From the NCBI GenBank assembly GCA_013339765.2, contig CM023454.1:150942480-151006479 (forward strand): a DNA stretch of 64,000 nt, read 5' to 3'. Every line of letters begins with the position of its first letter. The first letter of the stretch is position 1. The position numbers and the translations under genes were made by a program. This document shows positions 12,322-23,930 of the stretch, one piece after another. Under the pieces are notes generated by a model that saw nothing but the letters and a program-made list of their open reading frames with translations, ran no database searches and was not told the DNA's origin. This DNA is from Haemaphysalis longicornis. Its lineage: Eukaryota; Arthropoda; Arachnida; Ixodida; Ixodidae.

Positions 12322-15300
12322 CTAGTTCGGACGGTGGAGCCGCGGAAGCGCAGCTCTATAGGCCCGAGCCCTGTCTACCAGGGCGCACTGGGACTGGGCG
12401 TCCGAGCGCGCGAGGGCGGACAGCCAGGGGTCAGGGTGGTTGGGTAGGAGAAGAGGAAGCAGGTCGGGGCAGTGCCAGATGGCGTGGGGGGTGTCTTCGT
12501 AGTCCCCGCAGTGTGGACAAGCGGGGGTGGGAAAGAGCGATGGCGATATGTGGGTGAAGGAAGGAAGGAAGAAAGACTTTGTTGAGTGCCTGCAACAGAC
12601 ACTGTGTGTACACTGCGCGGATCGATCGAGTGAGGAGGGAATGGGTTTGGATCTGTCTCCAGAGGGATGATTCAAAGGGGGGTTAACGAGGGGTGAGGGG
12701 GCGGAAGGGTGGTGCGTGAAAGCCTGTGATGGAGAGTGATTTCGCGGAAGGTGAGCAGTGGCTCTAGGTGAGGAGGGGGATGTGAAGCGAGGAGGGGGCT
12801 CTGCTGAGGGGTCCGGTGTATCAAAGCTCGGGCCGCCTCGTGTGCCTTCTCCGCGCCGCCAAAGCCCACATGGCCAGGAGTCCACAAAAGGGAGATGGTG
12901 CGGTCAGGAGGGGGGTGGGAGCAGAGAATTTTGTGGGCGAGGGGCGAAATGATGCCCCTGCAGAAATTTCTAACGGCCGTTTGTGAATCCGTTAATATGA
13001 GGCTAGGGGTGGGGTGGAAGGTGGTGGCCAGGGCAATTGCAGCTTCCTCCGCCTCGTGGGGATGGCCAGCGCGGATGGTGGCTGAGGTAAAAGGGGCTGG
13101 GGTGTGGTTCACTGCTGCTATAATGTATGTATGGTGGGGTTGCTGTTCTGCAGCATCAACGTATACCGTGTCCGAGGAGGGAGGGAAGTGTTGGGCATGG
13201 TATCGCTCCCGCGCCAGGTGACGGTTTGTGTGATAAGTGGGGCGCATGTTGCGGGGGATAGGGAGGGGATAGAGAACCTCTCGATATTCTGGAGGGATGA
13301 GGATGGGTGGGGAGTGGTGGATGAGCGGGTTAATTTTGAGGGAGAATAGGACGGTTCTGCCGGTTTGGGTTAGGGCAAGGCGCGATAGCTGGGCCTGTCG
13401 GTGTGTTTCTATAAGTTCGGATGGTGTATTAAAGGTGCCCGTGTAGCGTCGGAAGCAGCGCCGCGGGGTAGCTGCAGCGTACGGCGATATAGTGCGTGTT
13501 GTGTGGCCTCTGTTCGTGTCATTTCGGTGGGGGTGATGGCGAGATATAGTAGGGTATACGTGATGCGTGGGGTGAAAAGGGCGTGGGTAATCTTGAGGCG
13601 GTCGGACTCCCTAGGGCCATGTGCTCGAGCGGTGACGCGCCGTAGAAGTCCCGATATTTGGTCTGCGTGGCTCTTGAGTTAGTGGATGGTGTGTGTGTTG
13701 AGTCGATTTTGTTGGATAGTGAGCCCTAGTACTTTGATTTGGTTTGCTAGAGGTATGGCAGAGCCCGGCAAAGCGACTTGGATGTTGGGTGTCCATTGTT
13801 TAGGTCGGTGGGTGGGTGGGAGTAGAATGAGCTGTGATTTCTGGGGGGAGCAGGATAGTCCTGCCGCCGCCGCAGTCGCTGTGATTGTTGTGGCCGCTAT
13901 TTGTAGTGTGTAGAAGGGCTTGCGTTCGGGCTAGTTGGTGTTCCATAACTACTACTTAAGCGCCAAAAAACTACAGGGACATAGAGTGAGACAGGGACAA
14001 GCGCTATCCTGTCTCAAGCGCTTGTCTCAAGACAGGGACAAGCGCTTGTCCCTGTCTTACTCTATGTCCCTGTAGATTTTGGCACTTAAATAGTAGTTTT
14101 GGAGTGTGTGTTGGATATGCGCGTTGCTGCCTCGTGACATCCATACTGTTATATCGTCGGCGTACAAAGCGCTGTGTAGTGTGGGTATTTGTAGGACAGC
14201 CAGAGCAAGGGGTATTAAAGCTACATTAAAAAGAGTGGGGAAGAGTATTGAGCCCTGCGGGGTGCCTTTGGCGGGTAACGGAAACTGAGAGGACGTCAAA
14301 GGACCAAGTCAGAGAGTTGCTGTGCGGTCCGTGAGGAAAGCTCGTACGTAACCATAGCAGCGTTCTCCGACTTGCAAAGAATTGAGGTTGTCGAAAATAG
14401 CGGAATGGCTAACATTGTCGAAAGCCTTAGTGAGGTCTACGGCTAGTATAGCTGAAGTGTCTCGTTCGGGTGGGTTCGATAATAGGTGCTGGTGGAGTTG
14501 GAGGTGAATGTCGTTGGGGCTGAGGTGGCGTCGAAAGTCGAACATGTTGTGAGGGTAAGCATCGATGTCATCTAGATGTTGAGTTAATCTGGAGAGGACC
14601 ATTTGTTCTAGGAGTTTGCCGATGCAGGACGTGAGGGAAATGGGTCTGAAGTTTTGAGAATTTAGTGGTTTATGGGGTTTCGGGATGAGGGTAACGGTGG
14701 CTGTGCGGTAGGTTTCTGGGAGCTTACTATGAGCCCAGCAGTCGTTAAAGTGTTCGAGCAAAGTATCGATGGACGCGGTGGGGAGGTTTCGGAGAGCTGA
14801 ATATGTTATACCGTCTGGGCCTGGGGTGGTGTTGCGATTTAGGTGGTGGAGGGCGGCCGTAATCTCGGCTTTTGTGAAAGGAGCGTCTAGTTCGGAGTTA
14901 GGGGGTGCGTGGTATTGCGGGGGAGGGGCGGAAAGGGGTTGTGATTGGCCAATGTAGATATCGCGCAGGGTGTCGAGGGAATTCGGGAGGGAGTTGGATA
15001 GGTTGTGTGCTAGCGTAACTAGCCGAGATGCAGTTTCTGCTTTGGTCGTCGTGGGGTCGAGGAGGTGGCGAAGGAGGTTCCAGGTGCGTTTCAGGCTGTT
15101 TCCATTGTGTAATGAATCGCAGACGGTTTGCCAGCGTGAATTCTGGAAGTGCTGGGCGTATTCGCTACATCTTGTTTAGTTGTGCGATTCGGAGGTGCAG
15201 GCGGCGGTTGTAACGCTGTTTTTTCCAACGCCGGGTTAGACTAGCAAGAGCTTCTAGGAGGTGAACCATGTGCACGTCTGGGTTCGGTGCAGTTTCTGTA

Positions 15301-16136
15301 ACGGGAGCCTGTGTGGTGCATCCATTGATGTCGGCTTTGAGGGTCTCAATCCAAGAATTAATGTCAAATGTCTGCGGGAGGGAAGTTAGTTGCACAGTCT
15401 CACTGCGTAAGGTGCGGAATTTGGGCCAATTAACAAGGGTGCATGAGGTGGGTCTGCATGGGCGTGGTGAGGGGAGCGGAAGAAGAATTTGCATGATGCA
15501 GTGGTCGCTATTGAGGGTGTCGTCAAGGCGTTGCCTTGTTGTTCGTTTGATGTTATGTGTGAGCGTTAGGTCCGGTGTGCTGTCGCGTTGTACACTTTTA
15601 CCAAGGCGCGTGTGTATGTGTGGTTCATTTTCTAGGGCGAGGCGGGTAGTGTGAATGTCTTCCCAGAGGAGACGGCCTTTTCGGGTGGTGCGGGGGTAAT
15701 TCCATGCGGGGTGGGGAGCATTGAAATCTCCTATGATGAGGAGAGGGGCATTAGCTGCTTCTGCGAGTGCGGTTTTGAAGAGCTTATGAAAGCGGTGCTG
15801 TAATCGTGGGGAGCTGTAAATGTTGAGGATGTATAGTATGGTCCGGGCCGAATCGTTGGCGATAGTTTTTATGAGAATGTGGGGAGGGAAAGTACCATTA
15901 AGCTCCACAATATTGGCCGTAAGATTGCGGTGGACGAGCAATGCTATTTCTGATTCTTTTTGGAGTGTCTTATACCACGTGCATTTGACGTTAGGTCCGG
16001 GATCTTGCAGAGCTATGATGTGGGTTTGTGTGGCGTGGTGGTCAATGTATGTTGTGAGAAGGGCGCGTTTGGACTTAAAGCCTCGGCAGTTCCACTGCCA
16101 GATAAGTAACTGTTTAGGTGTCGATCGAGTCATCAC
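12322..16136 (-). pseudogene. LINE ORF2: endonuclease-reverse transcriptase-RNase H, broken
   Basis: The endonuclease occupies 16136-15165 (323 codons): WNCRG at residues 15-19, GDFNAPH at 136-142, TPDLTL at 187-192 and SDH at 210-212. The Glu usually seen in the QE motif appears as Asp (LQDPG). A frameshift near 15165 leads into the RT, with the linker TTPGPDGI, fingers LIPKPHKPL, the A motif VDLTKAFD (14761-14309) and the C motif LYADDITVW (14299-14057). A fold-back element interrupts the palm at 13947-14098. The thumb and connection continue at about 13940-13250 with further frame breaks. RNase H lies in 13247-12672 (YVDAA, EAEEAA, LTDSQTAV, WTPGHVG). The end carries CPHCGDYEDTPHAIWHC and stops at 12322. 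The product would nick the target and reverse-transcribe LINE RNA; this copy cannot. Confidence 0.88.
13947..14098. mobile_element. 152-bp fold-back element inside LINE ORF2
   Basis: Left arm 13947-14005 and right arm 14041-14098 are inverted copies differing at only a few positions; both contain CTACAGGGACATAGAGT and GACAGGGACAAGCGCT. A 35-bp centre repeats pieces of the arms (CAAGCGCTTGTC, GACAGGGACA). The insertion separates the RT catalytic box from the thumb of the LINE, so it arrived after the LINE. A transcript through it would fold into a near-perfect ~58-bp hairpin. It has no coding capacity; it is a MITE- or fold-back-type repeat. Confidence 0.85.
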
Positions 16137-16412
16137 GGGTAGACGAAAGTTGGGGCTGGGAGGGTTGGAGGGAGAGGGCTATACTTTGGATGCTGGCTTG
16201 CATGCGGGACATTTGGGGGGAGAGGTTCTCTAAAGCTTTAAGTAGGGTGGTGATGGCAGAGGCTGGGGTTGTAACTGGGATTCCAAAGCCTCTATGCGGG
16301 AGGTGAGTTGTGGGATGGTAAGGGGAGAGGGGGTGGTGGGGTCGGTGGCCTGGCGCTTTGCAGGTGGTGCATTCGTAGGTGGGTTCAATAGTTCCTGTTT
16401 GAGTTCGCTACT

Positions 16413-17743
16413 TTAAATTCGGAGTAGCTGCCCATTAGCATTGCTTGTACCTCTTGCTGTCAGGGGGATTGGTGTTGAGGGAGTAAGAACGGGGGAAGTG
16501 CTGTGGGGGGATGGAGGAGGACGCAGGGGTGTCTGCCCTCGTGCGCTCACCTGGGCGTAGGTTGGGGTTGCAGAGTCTTGAGAAACAGGGCGCCCTGGCG
16601 ATGTCCGTGGGGGTGGCTTGGTAGCTGGCATGAAGGTGGATGGCTGGAAATGGGTTCCCGGGTCTGTCTGGGGAGGTTGGCTGGTCAGGTTAGCCGTCTT
16701 CGTAGACGAGGGATGGCCTTGTGGTGCCGAAAACGCTGGGTTGTAGCGGTCCACGATGATTCGGAGGCAGGTGGTCGGGGGTCTCCGGTACCGCAGTGGG
16801 CAAGCTGGGTCGCCCTTTGGGTGAGGGCCGGAGCAAATTATGCAGCGAGGGTGGCACGTGTGTTGCGGGGAAGGGTTGAGAGTGCCGCATATGGTGCAGC
16901 GATTGTCGAGTGCCGCTGAGGGGCATACGTCGGCTAGGTGTCCAACGGTCCAGCAGCGCAGGCAGGCTTCAGTCTTGCGCTTCAGGGGAGTGCAGCGTAG
17001 TGTTACCATATGGTAGCGTATCCAATATGGAACCCTGGATCCATGGAAGGTAACCTGTGTGAGTGTGGAGGAGCCCATGCGGCGCGCATCGAGGGTGTGA
17101 AGATGGGGGTTAAAGTGTATCAGGTCGCTGAGATGTCATCAGCGTTCCTCTCCAAAGGAAGACGGGATACTACGCCGGAAGTTGAGTTTGGTGGTGCCAC
17201 CACGTGTGTGGCAAGAGGGTATAGCTGATTCTTGATGCGGAGATTGTTGAGCGCCGCATATTGACGGGCGCGGTCTTCCAGAGGAGTGCTGATAACAACG
17301 AAGTTGACACGCAGATGTAGCCTGATTTGATCTTGCGGGTGAGGGGGATGGAAGGCTTGCGTTTGCAAGAGGGTGGCTAGGGTGAGGGGGTCGAGGGAGT
17401 TCAAGTCCAATCCACCTCGGGGTCGAAAGACAATCTTGATGTCTCCCGGCGGAAGCGGGGCTGGTGGCGGTGGCGATCGTAGGTGATTGCTTCGTGTTGT
17501 GGTGGTGGGTGAGGACCCTTGAGGATCGGCTGCAGTTGGGGTTCGAAGGGCTCGTTGGCGTCGACGTACTTCTATCCACCGGTTGTCGTCTGCGGTAGTG
17601 GTGGAAGTCCCGGGGAGGTCGATATCGCCTTCGGCTGGGGTGTCCATGGGGTCACCTTGGGCGTCCGCGGCCATTGGAGCGTCTTGTTGTGAGGGTGAGG
17701 GGACCGGAGCGTCAGGTAAAGTGGTCGTCTCGGGGCTGGGCAT
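16413..17743 (-). pseudogene. LINE ORF1 (gag-like RNA-binding protein), frameshifted
   Basis: Two minus-strand frames make up ORF1. The first (17743-17120) begins with a Pro/Ser/Thr-rich, low-complexity N-terminus and continues into a folded region (LHLRVNFVVISTPLEDRAR) that may be the RNA-binding part. Around 17080-17120 the frame shifts, and reading resumes in 17078-16413 with a row of zinc knuckles: CLRCWTVGHLADVC (C-X2-C-X4-H-X4-C) followed by Cys/His clusters around CTICGTLNPSPQHTC and CIICSGPHPKGDPAC. The C-terminus is again Pro/Ser/Thr-rich. In this family ORF1 coats the LINE RNA and forms the ribonucleoprotein needed for retrotransposition. It lies immediately 5' of ORF2 and ends before a short spacer. 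The frameshift makes it non-functional here. Confidence 0.8.
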
Positions 17744-18093
17744 GGCCGACGCTGGATCCCCCCCTGGGCGCCGGCTGCAGTGCTGGCTCTGGCGGCGACG
17801 AGCACGAGCACGTGCGCGGCGGAGAGTGCGGTGTGCCGATAGGCGAAGTGGCGGGGTTAGGCTTAGCGTGGCCAGCTCACCTGTAGGGGAAGGTCGCGGC
17901 CACTTTCTCCGCCGAAAGTAGCTGTAGCACGAAGATCCCGGTGTCAGCCGAAAGCGGAAGTTGTAGGGCGTCGACTGACACCAAAATCAGGCCGTGGTGA
18001 TGTTGGAGTCCGTGGTAACGGCGAGGAAAAGCAGGAGCTCATGTGGGGCACGTCATAACTGTATGGCTCCCTGGTGGCCGATCTCGCCGTTGA

Positions 18094-18310
18094 CGAACAC
18101 GTCTCTGTTCTTCGTGACACGGATCAGGATGTCCAGGACGCTGCGGGAAAGGCTTTGAGGAGTGTTCCTGGCGCCTGCTCACGTGCTCTTTTTTCGTTAT
18201 TTTGCCAGAACGTGCCTCGGGTGTCTATTCAAAGCGCGTGCCAAAGCACAAACTGGCGAAAGCTCAACTGCTCCGTGGATATAGGGAGGCGAAGCTGAAG
18301 TTTGCCGTGC
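18094..18310. other. unassigned spacer between LINE and inverted repeats
   Basis: No repeat or coding signal recognised; flanks the presumed 5' end of the LINE. Confidence 0.35.
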
Positions 18311-20063
18311 GAGGGCAGCGCTCCACTCTCCCCTCCGGGGGAGTACGCCGCTTCGGCAAGTGCTTTTTTTGCTTCGCGCGTGCTGCATTTTTCGCGCTAG
18401 GAAGAGGGCTGGGTAAAATTTTCTTTTGACTTATGAAACCATACCCGTCAGCCCGTATCCAGCAAGTTCAGTTTAAACGTAGAGTAGTTACTGAGTTCAT
18501 TTTTGTCGACGTTTGTCTTGTCGTCTGCTACAGACCCGCCGCTCGACCGGCAGACTGCCCCGACGATTCTAAGGGGGGAAACGCGTTGTTCGGCGGTCAC
18601 CGGCTGCTGTGCTTTCGTCTGCAAGGCGACAGCTGTTCAGCTTGTCACAGGGTACTTTTCTCTTGTTTGTTACTCCCTTCGCGTGCTCGCGCTTCCGACA
18701 TCCGGATTTTCTGGACTGCAGCAACACTGAGGCTTACAAGAAATCTAAGACAAACATGATTGATTATGGTAATAGGTTATTTCTTACTCTTGAAACAATC
18801 AGCTGCATCTTATAAAACGCACTAGAAAGGCATACGCTAATTAAGGAGTGCGCTGACAGCGCCGCATTTCCATTTTACTTGTCCTTGAAGGAATTTTTGT
18901 TCGCAATGTTTGTCACCCGCTTGGAGTACAAGTATGGGTTAGAGTGACAGTTCGCGGAAACAACAGAACAGCTTGGGGCGTATAACTTTTAATTACTATT
19001 AATATACAGAATTTGGTGTATACCTCTTTTAATTACCAGTATTTGTAAATGTGGGGAAAAAAACGAACAACGCAGCAATCCCGTCCAGAACACAAGTCAC
19101 TACAGCCAGGTAAAACGCTAGAAACTATTTTTTTCACCCATGCAAAATGTCAACCTATTGTGTTATATATGGAGGATATCGAACGGCACCAGCTAAGCAA
19201 CTCCGAAGTTCATTTATTATAGCGGAAAACCATCATTGGCAGCATGCATTAAAAAAGTGTAGAGGGGGGGTCTCGTTAGAACACTAGTTCGCATTTTCAA
19301 AGCCGGGTAATGTAAACTGAAAGCACACAGATACAAACAAAAATGTGCCAACTTATTTCACCTTTCGAACCGCAGTGATCCATGCTTACCGTCTATCCTT
19401 TTGGTGCGCTTTTGCGGGGACAATGCAGAATTTAATGAATGGATCCTCGTCTTTCGCCTTGTTACTGTCGTGGCAGCTGACCATGCAACTTCGCTTTCAG
19501 TTTCATCTTTTCGTTTCGGGGAAGTGAGGAGTGTTCCCGCCGCCCTTTGTACGTGCTGGCTGAAGTGGCTCGCGCAGCCGGCGGTCGCTTTCTTCGCATT
19601 CGTGAGTAGGGGGCTGGATGCCTCAGGCGGTGCGGGAGCCAGCGTCCACCCCGAGGTGCACGTGCACTTGCCAGACGCGGAGGAGCGGGCCGGGGGGCGT
19701 CTGCTTAGGGCGCTGAGAAGCCGTTCACCAGACGCAGTCGTTTCGCGATGACTGAGGTGGTTAGACCAGCCAAGGGTCGCCCACAAGAGCACTCTTTATC
19801 CGGGGAAACCGCCGCCTGGGCACTCGGCCGTTTGACTGGCGCGTAGCAGACGACAAGACAAGCACCGGCAAAAATGAACCCAGTACGTGTAAACCGAACT
19901 TGCTGGACGCCTGCTAACGTGTATGCTTTCATAAGTCGAAAGAAAATTTTACCCGGACCTCACCGTAGCGCGATAAATGCAGCACGCGCGCAGCGAAAAA
20001 AGCACGTGCCGAAGCGGCGGCAGCCCCGGCGTACTCCCGCGCAGGGGAGAGTGCAGCGCCACC
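18311..20063. repeat. pair of ~340 bp diverged inverted repeats around 1.06 kb
   Basis: The left arm (about 18311-18650) reappears reverse-complemented at about 19710-20063. Shared blocks in order: CTCCACTCTCCC, GGGAGTACGCCG, CGCTTCGGCA, GTGCTGCATTT, GGGTAAAATTTTCTTT, GACTTATGAAA, CCAGCAAGTTC and CTTGTCTTGTCGTCTGCTAC. Both arms also keep a start codon and a similar short peptide beginning MK-x-Y, with QQV and CLVVCY (18433 plus; 19932 minus). The centre has no recognisable gene. It could be two opposite copies of one repeat, or a non-autonomous element with long inverted ends; I cannot tell which. Confidence 0.7.
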
Positions 20064-20950
20064 CGGCGATCGTTCCGGAGCCGTGGCGGCATCGTAACAC
20101 TCGCGGAGACCAGCACGCCCCCCTGGTGCTTTTGTGAGAAACCTGGATGCTCCTTCTCGCCTTAGGGTCAGCAGGCGAGGGGGGACCGCCCGGCACCAGG
20201 CGGCGGATTGGGCCAGGGAACAGCCCCACCAACAGCCGCCCTTCGAGAGGCCACGAAGCAGGCAAATAAAGCTGCGCTTTAAAAGGGCATTAAAGCTTCT
20301 TTTTAAAAACTTCTTCGCGTGTCTTCTTCTCTGCGTTCCCACCTGAACGCGCTGAAACCCTTTACGGCGGGATACAAAAGATCGCCTCCGCGGATGTAGA
20401 CCAACAATTTCCCTCCCCACCACCGACGAAGTGGCTTTCACGAGCTATAAAAGTTCTTAAACGAGAAGTTTAAGCAGGAAATACCTCTGTACACTAATAA
20501 ATCTGGAAGTATATGCAGTTGCACGCATTGTGGGGCAAAAAAATGGGCACGTTTGAGGCAGAACCTGCATATATAACTGTTACTTGTACGATTAAAGGGA
20601 CGATATCGCATGAATAATTATTGCCAAGAGCATGCACGACAATAAAACACGGAGGGTGAAAATTGCACTATTGGGTTAGCTGTAGGCCTCAAGACAAACT
20701 TTGGTAACGGGAATCTGATAAGGGACAAATACGTGAGTCTATCCAGTCACGGAACGGCAAATGAGGCGAAAGATACCTACAGGGACAATATATGGCGTAG
20801 TCAACATAAATGGGCTCGGAACATAGAAAAAGAAACACAGGAGAGTAAAACTTCCCGGCAAATTGACTGAAATTCGAGACTACAGAATTGCACTTAGGTG
20901 TTGTCGAAATATTCTATCATCGGCTATAGAATCAATGGCCTCAAGAATAT
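20064..20950. other. unassigned DNA
   Basis: The minus-strand frame 20441-19929 is open through the right inverted-repeat arm but shows no domain. AT-rich sequence up to the LTR at 20951 has no recognisable content. Confidence 0.4.
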
Positions 20951-21362
20951 TGCCGCGAACCATGTATAAGTTTATTGTTTCTTTTTGCTGCCCGGCCATG
21001 CCCGGCTGTGTTATCTGCGTCCCAAGCGAAGCGCGTCTTCCATTCCTTATTTTTATGCCGCACGGGCTATCACATTCAGATAAGCAGACTGTCTCGCCCC
21101 AACATCACTAGTCCAGAATGATCTTCTTTGATCTACAGTGTTCTGCATGTAAATCGACGGTTCCAGAAACACTCACGCCAAGAGATAAAAGCCTGCAGAG
21201 CAGACGCCATGGCATTCGAATCGCAGACACCTGTTTACGCACGTCACTTTGTTGATTGCTGTATCGCCGCCTTGTATTCTTTGAGTTGTTAGGGGAGCAC
21301 AAGTTCGCTCCAATGAATTTGTTTTTGGTGAAGACAACTGCGTCGTCTCTGGCAACGTAACA
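20951..21362 (+). repeat. 5' LTR of element A (412 bp)
   Basis: Begins TGCCGCGAACC and ends CAACGTAACA, giving TG...CA ends. It matches 33935-34309 plus the detached end 34781-34820. A candidate primer-binding site follows at 21365-21381 (TGGTAGAGGTGCTGGGT), starting with the TGG expected opposite a tRNA CCA end; the tRNA is not identified. Confidence 0.88.
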
Positions 21363-21512
21363 TCTGGTAGAGGTGCTGGGTACAAACACCCTCAACAATC
21401 TTCAAGTCATCAAGCAAGCCCAACTCGTGCCAGCCGCCGACAGCAAGGCCCAGAGCCGGAGTTTGGACTACTTCCAGATAAATTGAAGGCGGAAGACGTC
21501 ACGGCCGTTGCC

Positions 21513-22560
21513 ATGAACAACGCATCCACGATGACCCCGAGCCATCCTGTCGTTTACCAGCAACCCCGGGAACCACCATCATTTCATGGATCACCCACGG
21601 AAGATCGTGAGGACTGGTTGGAGAAACTGGAGCGTGTTCGGATCTTGAACAGGTGGGATGACGAAGAAACCTTTCGGCATGTCTTCTTCTATTTGGAGGA
21701 TGCAGCTCGAACTTGGTTCGAGAACCATGAAAGCTCTTTGACTGACTGGACTCTCTTCAAGAGCAAGTTCCTTAAAACGTTCGCCACCGTCGTGCGAAAG
21801 GAAGGAGCAGAACTTTTGCTAGAAACGCGCACACAACACCCCAACGAAGGGGTAGTGATCTTTGTTGAGGAGATGAAGAGGTTGTTTTGATGTGCGGTTC
21901 CGGAGATGACAGAAGAAAAGAGACTAAGTTTTCTCATGCGAGGGCCAAAACAGGAGCTTTTTGCTGCCTTGTCCGTAACCATCCTAAGACGGTGATCGAA
22001 TTCGCGTCTGAGGCGGCCGCGATGGGGAATACGCTCGAAGTTCGAAAGAGGCAGTACGATCTCCCGGTCAACGCGCTGGTCTCTGAGACGATCGGTGCCG
22101 GGGCTACAAGCTCCGACACACTGCGGGAGACCATCCGAGCAGTGGTCAGGGAGGAGCTTCGGAAGCTTTTTCCAACGACGCCGCAACCTCAAGTGGCTTC
22201 TTTTACTGACGTCCTCCGCGAAGAGGTTCGACACGCTTTCGGCACTTCTATGCCATCCGAGGCACCCCGCGGGCCACAGGCGATGACCTACTCCACGGCT
22301 GTTCGTCGACCCCGCCCTGCTCCAGCCCATCTACAAGAAGCTCTGCCGTACCGCCGTCCACTGTCGCCGCCGTCCCCACTGTCGCCGCCATCCACCGTAC
22401 CGCCGTCCACAGCCCAAAACCAGACGCTGAGAAAGACCGACGTTTGCCAAACCGCCCATAATCGTCCGCTGTGCTAGACTGCGGAGAGGCCGATCACATC
22501 TAGCGTCGTTGCCCATACAAGAGACTCGGACTGCGTGATTTCTCCGTCGACGCACCTCGC
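21513..22560 (+). pseudogene. element A gag (capsid/nucleocapsid), broken
   Basis: The ATG at 21513 opens a frame to 21890 with the retrotransposon capsid signature: FHGSPTEDREDWLEKLERV, then AARTWFENH, the spacing seen in Ty3/Gypsy Gag. The frame breaks at about 21890 and continues in 21887-22477, which includes a helical segment (LRETIRAVVREELRKLF) and a Pro-rich stretch. A decayed CCHC knuckle (DCGEADHI followed by a stop, then RRCPYKRLG) is legible around 22478-22530. Gag packages the element RNA into particles. Stops and frameshifts show this copy is dead. It lies 150 bp after the LTR and primer-binding site, as expected for the first gene of such an element. Confidence 0.78.
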
Positions 22561-22907
22561 CCTCTCCCTGGGCAACGACCACGTGAGATCGACGACTATT
22601 TTTCTCAAACCAGCCGTGGCACAGCCTGTTTCAACCGTTCACCGTCGCCCTACCCATACCAATCCCCGAGCCGCCGCAGCAATGCTGACTTCTCACGTCG
22701 AAGGTCCCCCAGCCCACGCAGGGGAAACTAAAAGCAGCAACTTCGGGAGGTAAAGTTGCACAACAGCGGAAACATGAAAACCCTCCAACGACGCAGCGAC
22801 TCGCTGAAGACAGTGATTCACGACATGCCCTAATCCCGACGACCCGACCTAACCCTGACGAGACTCCCGAACACGGCGACCGCCACACGGCGCGACGCGT
22901 ACCCGAC

Positions 22908-23837
22908 ATGACCGAATCTGCCGCTGAGAAGACGGCGACAACAACGACGCACATTGTGCGACCGTCAACACGCACAAGCCGAGATGCGACGCCACGACGC
23001 ACCCGGAACTCGAGGAAGGCGGCATCTGACGTCAAGGTGTCCATCGACGGATTTGATGTAGTCGCCCTCATAGACACGGCAGCCGACTACTCAGTAATGA
23101 GCAGACCATTTGCGTCTAAGCTGAAGAAAGTTATGAGCAAATGGGACGGACGGTCCGCACATTCGCATAGCAGGAGGTAACCTCGTGACTTCAAGTGGAA
23201 CGTGCACATTGCGCGTCACCATAGACGGCACAACGTTCCCTGCGGCGTTCGTCATTTTGCCTAACTGCTCCCGCGACGTGATTCTAGGAATGGACTCTTT
23301 GACGGACAACGGTACAATAATTGATCTACAGGCCAAGTCCATAATGTTTTCCTCCGATCACTCCATGACGCCGGAACCGAACCCCGAACACCGTGCTGCT
23401 GTAAGGATCGCCGATGATCATGTCACCCTGCCACCCCGCGCAAGCTTGATGATCACGGTTTACTGTGAAGATGCTGTTCCTGACGTCGACGCTATCGTGA
23501 AGAGCGACCAAAGACCGCTTCTCGGCCACGGTGTCTCCGTTGCAAGAGGCATTGCGCGGTTTACGCAACCCCAATCCCAAGTTTTGGTCACTAATTTCAG
23601 CGAGGAGTACCAGCATTTAAACAGGGCCGCTGCAATTGCGTTCCTCGAAGAAACGCAAGAAACAAGAGACGTGATCGCGATTGCCGACTTTGAACGCTCA
23701 CCCGAAGATACTCTGCAAGCTTCCGAATACCTTCGACGTGAATCCGGCGTTACAGCAAGAAGAACGAAAGAAATTATTGGATTTGCTGCGTCGCTACAGC
23801 GAGTGTTTTCCGTTGAACTCAAGGATAATAACCGAAG

Positions 23838-23838
<1 letters not shown>
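22908..23838 (+). pseudogene. element A pol: aspartic protease and start of RT, broken
   Basis: The protease motif appears as ALIDTAADYSVMS in frame 22908-23180, where the expected active-site triad D-T/S-G reads D-T-A, so the catalytic Gly is replaced. The frame shifts near 23180 and continues at 23185 with the flap and second half (VILGMDSLTDNG, the usual ILG-x-D motif). A linker (DVIAIADFERSPEDTLQ) follows, then the RT N-terminal arm in another frame (KKLLDLLRRYSECF at about 23770-23810). Pol is cut at 23841 by the tail of an inserted LINE and resumes near 24670. The protease would process Gag-Pol; this one looks inactive on sequence. Confidence 0.8.

Positions 23839-23840
<2 letters not shown>

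Positions 23841-23930
<90 letters not shown>

Larger units (their letters stand above)
12278..18083 (-). mobile_element. near-complete I-superfamily LINE (5.8 kb)
   Basis: Reading on the minus strand, the element holds a gag-like ORF1 with zinc knuckles, then ORF2 with apurinic endonuclease, reverse transcriptase, RNase H and a C-terminal Cys/His motif. It ends with an AATAAA signal (12300-12305) and a CT-dinucleotide tail (GA-run 12276-12293 on plus). A 10-bp direct repeat TCGCCGTTGA at 12268-12277 and 18084-18093 fits a target-site duplication and would make the copy full-length; the 5' boundary rests on that alone. RNase H after RT places it in the I superfamily. Frameshifts and a fold-back insertion make this copy inactive. 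Confidence 0.85.

Noticed and set aside
12895..13349. Plus-strand frames opposite the LINE
   Set aside because: Shadows of the minus-strand ORF2 RNase H region.
22300..22477. Pro-rich repeats read as a separate proline-rich protein gene
   Set aside because: They lie inside the broken gag of element A between the helical segment and the zinc knuckle.
23841..23930. Regular repeats suggestive of a CRISPR array
   Set aside because: It is an uninterrupted tetranucleotide tail of a LINE, with no spacers.
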